Assembly: GCA_020634555.1 (NCBI GenBank)
Contig: JACKBK010000004.1
Span: 89,720-153,719 of the forward strand
Direction: 5' to 3'
Source of the DNA: Caldilineae bacterium
GTDB taxonomy: Bacteria; Chloroflexota; Anaerolineae; JAAEKA01
Length of the DNA stretch: 64,000 nucleotides
In this document: one piece after another, positions 32,744 through 41,426 of the stretch
Numbering within the stretch: position 1 is the stretch's first letter
Layout of the letters: each line of letters begins with the position of its first letter
Notes under the pieces: generated by a model
What the model was told of the DNA's origin: nothing
The model's input: the letters and a program-made list of their open reading frames with translations, nothing else
The model's database searches: none
Made by a program: the position numbers and the translations under genes

Positions 32744-35575
32744 TCAGGGCCTGCGTAATACCATAGGTAGGAAGAATGGCCGGTCGACGCGCACCTGGAC
32801 GGAGGCGCTGTTGTCGCTGGGATTCAGATCGGGCTGAGTGGAGGTCAACGCCAATTGCACCGGCAGCAGATTCCCCAACCCGGCGTCAGTGACCCGCAAT
32901 AGCAAGCGGAACTCGCGTCGATCGAACAACCGCACATCGGGCAGCGCCCATGTCACCGTGTTGCCGCTGACCGTGGGTGTGGTCCCAGACGTGTCGCTAT
33001 GGTAGACCAAATGCGGATCCAGGGTCGCGGTTAAGGTAACACCAGTGGCAGTCTGTCCGCCGCGGCCGCGATACTGGATATCCAGCAGAGCACCACCATT
33101 CAGCGCACCGCTGTAGATCGCCTGTCCCAGGACGAGTTGATTGTCCACACCGGCCGGCGGCGTCCAGTGATAGGAAGTGTTGCCGTCGCCCTCGAAGCTT
33201 GAAAACAAGTTGGGCTGAGGTGACAGGCTGGTCTTGAATATGGTAGGGGATGTGAGGACATTGCCGTTGCTGCGCACCAGCGCGTAGTAAAGGTTGCGGC
33301 GGCTGGAATAATCGTAGTCCATCCAACTCAGGATGGCGTGGCCAGTGCTGTCCGCAGCCACCGAAATATAGTCGTTGCCGGTTAAGGCAGCCGGATTGGA
33401 CAAGCTGGTAGGCCCGGCGATGCGGTTGAACGACGGATCGAGCACCGCAAAAAGTATTTCGTAGCGCCAGGCGTTTTCGGTCCATTGCTCGCCAGTCCAA
33501 GCGACCAAAATGCGGCCGTCGCTCAGCTCCACTGCGTCTGGCCGGTATTCGCTTACGTTGCTGCCGTCAGTGGACAGGTTGCTCATGGACCGGACCACGT
33601 TGCCATCACCGTCCAAAACAACAAAGTAGATGTCGTAGCCGTTAGATTGACGATAGCGGCTGAATGCCAGAAGAGAACGGGCGCCGGCCACACTTGCCAG
33701 GGTTGGGTAAGCGTACCAGTCTTCGTATCCTGCGACATCGTTGGTGAGGTTCGTGGGAGACTTGACGATGTCGCCGTTGCTCTGACGGATGCTGTACCAG
33801 ATGTCGGTTGCATAGCCTTGACTGTTCTGATACTCGTGACGCCAGGTCAGGACAAACCGGTTGTCGGTAGTGGCAGTGATGCGTGGTTCGTCAATCCACG
33901 GGCCGTTCTGGCCGCCTGAGCCTCCCCAAACGGTGTTCTGGGTCAAATTTGTTGGGCCGTGGAACATGACGCCCGAGGAATTCAGGATGGCGAAGTAGAT
34001 ATTGTAGTTGTAGCGGCTGGTTGAGCCATCCCAGAGATAGCGACGCCACAGCAGGCCAATCCGTCCGTTAGGCGCGACTGCGATTGATGGGTAGTCGCGG
34101 GTATCGAAAGACGCGCTCGACAGGTCTATCAGGCGTGTCGCCGGTTGCACGATGTCGCCATAGGGATCAAGAATCGCAGTTTGGATTTCGTTGACGTAGG
34201 TGGTGCAGTTGGTGTCCAGGCAGCGGCCCACACTCCAAGTGTAGACCAGGTTTCCGCTCGGTTGCTCGGCGACGGCCATGTTGTTGCCGTAATAGGGCGT
34301 GCCGGTGGCTGTAGTCTCACGGCGCGCTTCAGGTCGGGCGAGCAACAGCGAGATGGGGCTGCCGCTTTCCTCGAAGACCTGTAAAAAGGTTGAGGGAACA
34401 GCGGTACGCAGCTCGACTTCTTTCTGTTTTCCGCCATCGATCGACGAGCGAACAGTCACTTTTGCTCTGTTCTCATCGCCGACCGAGATGTTCGAAGGGG
34501 CCCTTACCAACGCCGTGATGGTTTTGGCACCGCCTTGCGACACGGAGCCGGTATCTACTCTACCGTCGCCGTCCGTGTCTGAAAGAGGCGTCACGCCATC
34601 GGCATGGTAGAGTGTCAATGGCCAGGAAGAGTCTCGGATCAGATTGTAGGTGTCGGCGCCCAACTCGCCGGTGTTGCGGATTGTGATCTGGAACGATGCG
34701 ACTTCCTGGTCATGCACGAAACTTCCCTGGTGCAGAGGGGTGATGCCAACGCGTGCTGATGGCGCAGGGCGCGTGATTCGGACAGCATGGAACGCAGCGA
34801 CCTGGCTACAATACGGTGTAATCGATAACCCGTCCAGGCCAAACGAATCTTCTATACCTGATGCTTGACACCAATATCCACCGTTTCTTTCCATTGCACC
34901 GTACTGGAAAACGATATCTCCGTTTTCGTGCAGGATGGCTTCGAATGTGTATTCTTCTGCTGGATCGCCGTTGCAGCAATTGCTCACCAACCGGTTCCAT
35001 TCTACAGCAAGCCAGCGATTGGGAGCCATGCCGCCACGCAGATATCGAATGTATCCGTTGGGATCATTGTAGTTCGGTACCCAGTGAGGTGCGATGACGT
35101 CATCGGGCTTTTCCGTGCTGGGAACCCGCGACTGGCTGTTGTAGATGCCAGTGTCGTTGAACGAGAGAAAGCCGAAGCGAGAGATGAAGAGATGGCTGCG
35201 GGTGTTCTCGTAGTACTTGAAGGGGAATCCGATGTTGATCGGTCCGACATGGTCAACATTGCTGTTGATGCCAGTCTCGATACCTCCGCTGACATCGATC
35301 CAGTTCAGGGGAACCGAATCATCCCAGGTGTAGCCGAAGTCATCAGGGCCGCCTGTTGTCGATGGCGCAGCGGTTTGTATGCGAGCTTGATCTGCACCGC
35401 CTGGCATGATCCACAATCCGTCAGGGTCCTGAATCGGGGTAACGGCGTCGTGATTGACCTCATTCAAAGGCGGCGGTGGTGTGATGTCTTGCGCTACAAC
35501 CATCGAAGCGCCAGTTGCAACAAAGAGTATAGCGAGTAGCAAGGGGATCAAGCTGCGAATTCTGACGATAGACAT
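32744..35575 (-). CDS. Large secreted protein with beta-propeller-like repeats and LPxV tail
   Basis: This 943-residue protein has a signal peptide (LIPLLLAILFVATGASMVVA). A beta-rich N-terminal region follows, with a nidogen-like segment (INIGFPFKYYENTRSHLFISR, FEAILHENGDIVFQYG). Then come DUF11/CARDB-like Ig stretches, a run of about seven repeats of the form IYFAILNSSGVMFHGPTNLT, and a second DUF11-like domain near residues 840-930. It ends in the tail FLPMVLRRP, shared in kind with its two upstream neighbours. No catalytic residues stand out. It is probably a cell-surface or matrix protein. Confidence 0.75.
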   Translation of the reverse strand: MSIVRIRSLIPLLLAILFVATGASMVVAQDITPPPPLNEVNHDAVTPIQDPDGLWIMPGGADQARIQTAAPSTTGGPDDFGYTWDDSVPLNWIDVSGGIETGINSNVDHVGPINIGFPFKYYENTRSHLFISRFGFLSFNDTGIYNSQSRVPSTEKPDDVIAPHWVPNYNDPNGYIRYLRGGMAPNRWLAVEWNRLVSNCCNGDPAEEYTFEAILHENGDIVFQYGAMERNGGYWCQASGIEDSFGLDGLSITPYCSQVAAFHAVRITRPAPSARVGITPLHQGSFVHDQEVASFQITIRNTGELGADTYNLIRDSSWPLTLYHADGVTPLSDTDGDGRVDTGSVSQGGAKTITALVRAPSNISVGDENRAKVTVRSSIDGGKQKEVELRTAVPSTFLQVFEESGSPISLLLARPEARRETTATGTPYYGNNMAVAEQPSGNLVYTWSVGRCLDTNCTTYVNEIQTAILDPYGDIVQPATRLIDLSSASFDTRDYPSIAVAPNGRIGLLWRRYLWDGSTSRYNYNIYFAILNSSGVMFHGPTNLTQNTVWGGSGGQNGPWIDEPRITATTDNRFVLTWRHEYQNSQGYATDIWYSIRQSNGDIVKSPTNLTNDVAGYEDWYAYPTLASVAGARSLLAFSRYRQSNGYDIYFVVLDGDGNVVRSMSNLSTDGSNVSEYRPDAVELSDGRILVAWTGEQWTENAWRYEILFAVLDPSFNRIAGPTSLSNPAALTGNDYISVAADSTGHAILSWMDYDYSSRRNLYYALVRSNGNVLTSPTIFKTSLSPQPNLFSSFEGDGNTSYHWTPPAGVDNQLVLGQAIYSGALNGGALLDIQYRGRGGQTATGVTLTATLDPHLVYHSDTSGTTPTVSGNTVTWALPDVRLFDRREFRLLLRVTDAGLGNLLPVQLALTSTQPDLNPSDNSASVQVRVDRPFFLPMVLRRP

Positions 35576-35680
35576 GGGTTTCTCCTCCGCGGGGCTGTGA
35601 GGTGTGACAACTATCGACGCTTGGAACGGCCGCTGCCGTCAATCCACATTACCAGTTTACACCCTATTTCACAAGTAAGC

Positions 35681-35707
35681 CTATCAAGTATCTATCGAAT
35701 TTCTATC
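35681..35707 (-). promoter_or_regulatory. Three CTATC units at 11-bp spacing (operator candidate)
   Basis: On the plus strand CTATC occurs at 35681, 35692 and 35703, exactly 11 bp apart; on the coding (minus) strand this reads GATAG three times. It lies about 105 bp before the start of the 35575 gene. OmpR/PhoB-type and SARP-type regulators bind direct repeats of this period. The word differs from both the Pho-type and the GGTAGCA repeats, so a third regulator may act here. Confidence 0.5.
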
Positions 35708-35746
35708 GCGCGGCGACGGCTTGCCGGGGATAATCTGTAGTGGAAG

Positions 35747-35804
35747 CCCTCCGGATTTCTCATAGTCGGCGGCTAAGCGCGGTCGTTGCGAGAAATCCGA
35801 AGGG
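35747..35804 (-). terminator. Terminator-like hairpin after the NHL-repeat gene
   Basis: CCCTCCGGATTTCTC at 35747-35761 pairs with GAGAAATCCGAAGGG at 35790-35804 (14 of 15 positions) across a 28-nt loop. It lies 15 bp beyond the stop of the minus-strand gene that ends at 35819. The long loop makes it an imperfect terminator. Confidence 0.6.
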
Positions 35805-35818
35805 TTTGGCGTACCGAT

Positions 35819-38800
35819 CTACATCTTGACTAGCAGCGGCAAGTAGGTCCTCTCTGGCAAGTACTGCCACAGCCGGCCGCCGCCGTTGCCGAAGGTGAAC
35901 GTCGCGATGTACAGGCCATCGTTGAACACAAGAGCCTGGTTGTCCAAGTCAACGCTGAGGGCGTTGCCAGACCCGAACCCGGTGTCCATGACCTTGCGCC
36001 AACTGCCGCTGTCGCCGCTGGCGGATCGCCATACCCCCGGTCCTGTGGCGCGGTTGCCCACCATCACGAAAAGCTCGTTGCGAAAGACGATCAGGGCGCC
36101 GATGTCCGTGTTGGCTGAGTTGCCAAATCCTCCTTGCATGACCCGCTCCCAGCTTGTTCCGTTGGAGGAGCGCCAGATTTCGCCGCCAGTCGCGCTGTTC
36201 CATGTGCCTGCGTAGAGCTTGCCACCAAATCTCTCCAGCGACACAATACGGATGTTGTCTGCGCTGCCGAAGCCATTCGCGTTGACCTGCTCCCAGTTCA
36301 CGCCATCGTTGGTTCGCCAAAGCTCGCCGCCAGAGGAAGCGTGACCCGTCGCCGCGTACAGGTATCCGTTGAAGGCTTTCATGGACAGGATTGCGTAGTT
36401 GTCATTGGCGTTGTTGAATCCGTTGCTGACGACTCGTGTCCAGCTGCCGTTGTTACCGGTACTGCTGCGCCAGATTTCCGCGCCGTGGATGGTTGAATCC
36501 CAAACCCAGCTTGCGGCGTACAGGTAGCCGTTGAACGGCGTCAACGACATGAACTCGCTGTTGTTGGCGCTGCCCAATCCGCCTTGCGCTACCAGGCTCC
36601 ATGAGTTGACGTTGCCTGAAGAACTGCGCCAGATCTGGGCTCCGATGCTTCCGTCAGTCCACGTACTGGCATAGAGTTGGCCGTTGAACTCGGTCAACCG
36701 GTCGATACCGATGTTTGCGACCCTGCCGAACCCTCCGTTTGCCACCCTTTCCCACGCGCCGTTTGGCGACAAGCGGAATAGTTCTGCACCCGAGGCATCG
36801 TTAGCGGTACTTGCATATAGCCGATCTCCGAAAGTACCCAGCGACCAAACAGCATGGTTATTGCGATCACCAAAGCCGTTGACGTTGCGTTGCTGCCAGC
36901 CTGGCACTCCGGACATGTAACGGTCAACTCGGTGATTCGTAGCGTCCGCAACCCAAACTGCCCCCTGGCTGTCGACTGCAAGCCCGAACGGAGACGTCAT
37001 CTCGCCAGTCGCTGTGCCCCAGCGGCCGCTGATCGTGGTCAGATAGACGCCGTTGGCGTCGAAAACCTGTCCCCGAACGTTCGCAGCGTCGGCAACGAAT
37101 ACCTGTCCTGACCTGTCAACCGCTACTGCATACGGCTGCATGTGCCCAAAGTCGTCGCCCCAGACGCCCGTCTCCCCGGCGAAAGTGGCACAAGCGTAGT
37201 CGTTGGCAGACAGTGTGCATTTCTGGACGCGGTTGTTGCCGTTGTCGGCGACGAACAGCACACCATTGCTGTCGAGCGCGATGCTTTGTGGCCAGGCGAA
37301 ATGACGATTGTCGGTTCCAGTCTCGTCCACCACACCCAATGTCATCCGATGGCCCCAATTGCTGGTGTAGACTTGAATACGCTGGTTGCACTTGTCGGAC
37401 ACGTAGATGTAGCCATTGGCGGGGTTGATTGCCACTCCTGCCGGGCAGTCGAACTGGTCATTTCCGGTGCCGTAGCTGCCAAACGTTCGGTAATACGTAC
37501 CGTTGGGGTTGAAGACCTGGATGCGATTATTGCCGGTGTCGGGAACGTAGACGCGACCAGCTGCATCCACAGCCAGGCTACCTTCCGGGCCAGCCCAAAT
37601 GGTGCCAAAGTGGGCGTTGTCCGAGCCGGCGACGCCGGCCTGGCCAACCGCCCACTGCTGGACGCCGTTGCGGTTGTACTTGAGCAACCGGTAGCCCTTG
37701 GTCTCAGCCACGTAGTAGCCGCCGTCAAGGGCCATCGCCATTCCCTGAGGGCCGTTGAGGTGCTGGCTGTCTGTCACATAGGGCACACCGGCAACGCCGG
37801 CGAAGACGCCGAGAAAACTGCCGCTGCTGTTGTACTTGCGCACCGTGAAGTTCCAGAAATCGCTGATGTAGACAGCGCCGCTGGAGTCCACTGCCACATC
37901 GGCCGGCCATTGGAAGCCGGTGGCAAAAGTGCTGCAAATGCCGCTAGTGTTGCACTTCTTGACCCTTCCGTTGGCGCTGTCGGCAATGTAGATATTGTTG
38001 CCGGTGGAGTCGACGCCCAACCCATAGGCCCAGCTCAGTTGGTTGACGCCGCTGCCGGATGTCCCTGTGCCGTGAAATGTCGTGCAAGTCCAGGAGCCGG
38101 CAAAGGTGCAGCGCTGCACGCGGAAGTTCTCGACATCGGAAATATAGAGCCGGTCGTTGCTGTCGACGAAGATATCGGCCGGGCTGTTGAAGTGGGCGTT
38201 GTCGCTGCCGGGCACACCAGTGACACCGATGGTTTCCAGGTATGTCAGGGTGTTGCTCGCCACTGTGAACACCTGGATGCGGTGGTTGTAGCGGTCGGCC
38301 ACGTACAGCTTGCCGCTGCTGTCGAAGGCGATGCCTCTTGGCTGACTGAAATGGGCGTTGTCGCTCCCGGGGTTCCAGGGATCGCCGTCAGGAAAGCGCA
38401 GAAGCAGAGTGCCGGATGCGTCGAAGGCTTTGACGGCATTGTCCATCGTCACCCAAATGTTGCCAGCTGCATCGACGGTCGGCCGTTTGGGAGTGGCGAG
38501 AAACTGATCGTGATGCCATGGCTGTCCGGCTTGCCCAAGCGTTAATGTGTTGACGCCGCTGGCGTTATACTTCAACAGGCGATAGCCAGTTTCCTCGACG
38601 ACGTAGAGGGAACCGTTTCCGTCGATGAATATGCCGTTGGGATTACGGAGATGCTGACCGTCAGTGAGATATGGCATCCCGGATGCACCGATTGACCTCG
38701 TATAACCGTACACAGCTTTTGGCTGGCCGAGGTCGATAGTCGGTGACAGCGGTGCGGTCTGCAACGGACCCGCAAGATCAATTGCGGTGGGTAACTTTTC

Positions 38801-38887
38801 TGGCGGCGTTTCTGGCCCGGCAGCTACCGAACCGGTCAATGACATGATGAGAACCAGGATGAACACGGCAACACGAGTGATTTTCAT
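35819..38887 (-). CDS. Secreted NHL-repeat protein with C-terminal propeller repeats
   Basis: This 1022-residue protein has a signal peptide (VAVFILVLIMSLTGSVAAG). About a dozen NHL repeats follow (for example NPNGIFIDGNGSLYVVEETG and QPRGIAFDSSGKLYVADRYN), forming one or two six-bladed beta-propellers over residues 60-660. A second repeat type fills residues 680-1000 (ERVANGGFGRVANIGID, LTEFNGQLYASTWTDG), probably another propeller. It ends in TYLPLLVKM. NHL propellers bind proteins, sugars or nucleic acids outside the cell. It starts 44 bp after the Kelch-solute-binding gene, in the same operon. Confidence 0.82.
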   Translation of the reverse strand: MKITRVAVFILVLIMSLTGSVAAGPETPPEKLPTAIDLAGPLQTAPLSPTIDLGQPKAVYGYTRSIGASGMPYLTDGQHLRNPNGIFIDGNGSLYVVEETGYRLLKYNASGVNTLTLGQAGQPWHHDQFLATPKRPTVDAAGNIWVTMDNAVKAFDASGTLLLRFPDGDPWNPGSDNAHFSQPRGIAFDSSGKLYVADRYNHRIQVFTVASNTLTYLETIGVTGVPGSDNAHFNSPADIFVDSNDRLYISDVENFRVQRCTFAGSWTCTTFHGTGTSGSGVNQLSWAYGLGVDSTGNNIYIADSANGRVKKCNTSGICSTFATGFQWPADVAVDSSGAVYISDFWNFTVRKYNSSGSFLGVFAGVAGVPYVTDSQHLNGPQGMAMALDGGYYVAETKGYRLLKYNRNGVQQWAVGQAGVAGSDNAHFGTIWAGPEGSLAVDAAGRVYVPDTGNNRIQVFNPNGTYYRTFGSYGTGNDQFDCPAGVAINPANGYIYVSDKCNQRIQVYTSNWGHRMTLGVVDETGTDNRHFAWPQSIALDSNGVLFVADNGNNRVQKCTLSANDYACATFAGETGVWGDDFGHMQPYAVAVDRSGQVFVADAANVRGQVFDANGVYLTTISGRWGTATGEMTSPFGLAVDSQGAVWVADATNHRVDRYMSGVPGWQQRNVNGFGDRNNHAVWSLGTFGDRLYASTANDASGAELFRLSPNGAWERVANGGFGRVANIGIDRLTEFNGQLYASTWTDGSIGAQIWRSSSGNVNSWSLVAQGGLGSANNSEFMSLTPFNGYLYAASWVWDSTIHGAEIWRSSTGNNGSWTRVVSNGFNNANDNYAILSMKAFNGYLYAATGHASSGGELWRTNDGVNWEQVNANGFGSADNIRIVSLERFGGKLYAGTWNSATGGEIWRSSNGTSWERVMQGGFGNSANTDIGALIVFRNELFVMVGNRATGPGVWRSASGDSGSWRKVMDTGFGSGNALSVDLDNQALVFNDGLYIATFTFGNGGGRLWQYLPERTYLPLLVKM

Positions 38888-38931
38888 GGTGAGGCTCCTT
38901 ATGCAAGTTTCGGTGTGTCGTTGACTTTGGC

Positions 38932-41127
38932 TCAGGACGATCTGGCCACAGCCGGCAGGAAGATCGGATATGGCGATCCCTGGAGTTCAGTTGCTCGCTC
39001 TTCCATCCGCTGCAAAACAACGGAAATCTGGTCTTGATGGGCGACGAAGTACATCAGTTGCTCCCAGAAATAGGTTTGCAGACCGCTGGGAAGTTGATCG
39101 TCCAGATCGAAGAGAAAGTCCGACGTTGTCAAGATTTGCTGCGCCACCGCGCGGGCGATGGGATTGGTGTAGCTATCCAGGCTGACGCCGTTGTTGGGCG
39201 AGATGTGGCCTTCACTGCTGGCGACCCAGACCTCTCCCGTAGCCGGCGTTGCCAGGAACTGCATCAGCGCCTTGGCCGGGCTGGAATCCTCCATCAGGGT
39301 CGCAAGGTCGCCGCCGCCCGTCATCGGGTTGCCCACTGCAGGGTTGATCACCGGGAATTGAAAGTAATTGTAGTCGTCGATGGGGGTGAGCGCCGGATCG
39401 ATCAGGCCCTGCACCCAGGAAGCGCCAAAGTACATTCCCGCTGACGGAGGATCGCCCAAGGCCATGTCGATGGCATCCCAAAACGAAGTTGTCAGGATTC
39501 CGGCAGCGCCGCCGGCTACGTAATCGTCGTCGCCGATGATATCGGTGAAGCGCTGCATGGCGGTGACGATCGTCGGGTCTGTCCAGGCGATGGTGTGGTT
39601 CACCAGGCGGCGTTGCACCTCAGGGCCGGCCGTATGCACGAGAATGTTCTCGAAGATGTCGGTCAACGGCCAGCCGGACGCAGTGCCGCTCTCCGCGCCG
39701 ATGGCAAAGGGAGTCTGGCCATGAGCGACGAAGTTGTCGGCCAGGTTAAGCAGACCGCCCCAGTCACTGGGCGGCGTCGCGCCGACGCCTGTCAATGACT
39801 GAGGTCGATACCAGACCATGCTCTTGGAGGATGCATTGACAGGCAAGCCATAGAGGACCCCTTCGACTGAACCCAAGCGGCGCCAGGGCGCGGCGTAGTA
39901 TGTATCGAACGTGGGGATGACAGAATCGATCTCCCGGAGCGCGCCTCTCTCGGCCAGTTCCTTGATCAGGCCGGGATTGGGTACGATCGCGATCTCAGGA
40001 CAATTGTTGAGCGCCTGGCAGTCCAGCAAGAACGTCCACAGATCATCGTGTTGTCGATATGCAGCGATTACGTGGGATTGATTGACAAACGCATTGAGCG
40101 TCGACTGGATGTCGCTGGCTCCAAAGCCGGCTGCTACGCTGACCACCGGTGTCGCGGCGACGGGCGGCGTGTAGGCTTCGTTCGCATTCGGGCTTCCAGT
40201 ATCCGCCCACCCGCCGATCACGTACAGCTTGCCGGCGACTGCTTCTGCAACGGGACTCCAGCGGCTCGTGGGAACAGGCGTCAGTGTTTGCCAGGCGCCA
40301 GGCGTTGGATCAAAGCGAAGATGGTTGCTGTCGCCTCCACCAACGGCGTAGATCTTGCCGTCGATGTTTGCCGCTGCCAGAGCTTGCCGGGCGACCGGAA
40401 GAGAAACACCGGCAGACCACGAGTTGGCAACAGGGTCGTAGATCTCGACCGTGTCAAGCGCACCGGAATCCGATGATCCCCCAAGCGCGAAGATCTTGCC
40501 GGCAACCACGACCACAGCCAACTCCTCTCGTGCAGTTGGCATCGGTGAGCGGGATGTCCAGCTATTCGTAGCTGGATCGTACATCACCACGTCGCCGGTA
40601 ACTCCACTCGGCCGCCAGCCACCTACCGCATAGATCTTGCCGTTAACCACAGTTGCACGCAATCCGAGCGTAGCAGCGGGCAGCGGCGCGGCGCTGGACC
40701 AGGTGTTTGTCGTCGGGTCGTAGACTTCGACTACATTCGTATTTGCAGCACCAGACCACCCGCCGATGGCGTAGATTTTGCCGTTCAAGACCGCCGCGGC
40801 CAGGTTGTTGCGCGGCGTTGGCATGGGCGTCTTGGTCGACCAGGTGTCGGCTGCCGGATCGTAGACCTCCACCACGGCTGAGTCCTGGGTCGTCCACCCG
40901 CCCATGACGTAGATCTTGTTGTTCAGAACTGCCGACGCGGCTGCTCCGCGTGGCGTGGGCATCGGAGCTTTGGCTTCCCAGGTATTGGGAGTGGATGTTG
41001 CGAGACCTGCACGTGGTTGCTGCAGAGCAGCAGGTTGTGTCTTGGCTTGAATGGGTTGTGCAAGGAGCATTACAAAGAGCAAGGCGACAACGACGCTTCG
41101 CACATGGTGGCGGGCCGGGTGTTGCAT
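38932..41127 (-). CDS. Secreted Kelch propeller fused to an ABC-type solute-binding domain
   Basis: This 731-residue protein has a signal peptide (VVVALLFVMLLAQPIQA). Six Kelch repeats follow over about residues 50-340 (for example APMPTPRGAAASAVLNNKIY and VMGGWTTQDSAVVEVYDP), then, from about residue 350, a family 1 extracellular solute-binding domain (LWTFLLDCQALNNCPEIAIV, LYGLPVNASSKSMVWYRP, NPMTGGGDLATLMED, QFLATPATGEVW). It ends in FLPAVARSS. Family 1 domains bind sugars for ABC importers, yet no permease or ATPase genes are near, so the domain may be a surface receptor. The ATG at 41127 has GGAGATG upstream and gives the signal peptide. Confidence 0.82.
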   Translation of the reverse strand: MQHPARHHVRSVVVALLFVMLLAQPIQAKTQPAALQQPRAGLATSTPNTWEAKAPMPTPRGAAASAVLNNKIYVMGGWTTQDSAVVEVYDPAADTWSTKTPMPTPRNNLAAAVLNGKIYAIGGWSGAANTNVVEVYDPTTNTWSSAAPLPAATLGLRATVVNGKIYAVGGWRPSGVTGDVVMYDPATNSWTSRSPMPTAREELAVVVVAGKIFALGGSSDSGALDTVEIYDPVANSWSAGVSLPVARQALAAANIDGKIYAVGGGDSNHLRFDPTPGAWQTLTPVPTSRWSPVAEAVAGKLYVIGGWADTGSPNANEAYTPPVAATPVVSVAAGFGASDIQSTLNAFVNQSHVIAAYRQHDDLWTFLLDCQALNNCPEIAIVPNPGLIKELAERGALREIDSVIPTFDTYYAAPWRRLGSVEGVLYGLPVNASSKSMVWYRPQSLTGVGATPPSDWGGLLNLADNFVAHGQTPFAIGAESGTASGWPLTDIFENILVHTAGPEVQRRLVNHTIAWTDPTIVTAMQRFTDIIGDDDYVAGGAAGILTTSFWDAIDMALGDPPSAGMYFGASWVQGLIDPALTPIDDYNYFQFPVINPAVGNPMTGGGDLATLMEDSSPAKALMQFLATPATGEVWVASSEGHISPNNGVSLDSYTNPIARAVAQQILTTSDFLFDLDDQLPSGLQTYFWEQLMYFVAHQDQISVVLQRMEERATELQGSPYPIFLPAVARSS

Positions 41128-41339
41128 GAACTCATCTCCTGTCTTGGTTTGTGGATGAAGGTTCGTCCTAGGCGCCGGCGGCCAAAGCCGCCGGCGCCCG
41201 GCTGATACCGGGAGTCCCCAGTCTCCTGGCATAGAGGTAACTCGGACAACCGGTGGCTGACCGAGGCAACTCTTGCTTGGCCCCCCGTAGTTGAGCAGCC
41301 AGCAAGTCTCGGTGTCTCCAGCGGTATCAGCATTACAAT

Positions 41340-41370
41340 GGTAGCATAACGTTGCTACCGAAATGCTACC
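41340..41370 (-). promoter_or_regulatory. SARP-type operator candidate (heptamer repeats at 11-bp spacing)
   Basis: TGCTACC occurs at 41353-41359 and 41364-41370, exactly 11 bp apart, and its reverse complement GGTAGCA at 41340-41346, 6 bp away. SARP-family activators bind heptamer direct repeats at 11-bp steps. The site lies between the SARP/BTAD gene (ending at 41427) and the start of the Kelch-solute-binding gene at 41127. TATGCT and TGTAAT on the minus strand just downstream are -10 candidates. Confidence 0.6.
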
Positions 41371-41426
41371 TGCCCACCCCTGTGAGGAAAAAAGCGAAAA
41401 CCTGTGAGGATACTGTCGAAAGACAG

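Noticed and set aside
37142..38545. Plus-strand open frame of 467 codons opposite the NHL-repeat gene
   Set aside because: It mirrors the NHL repeats on the other strand and has repetitive Val/Gly/Ala composition without any domain.
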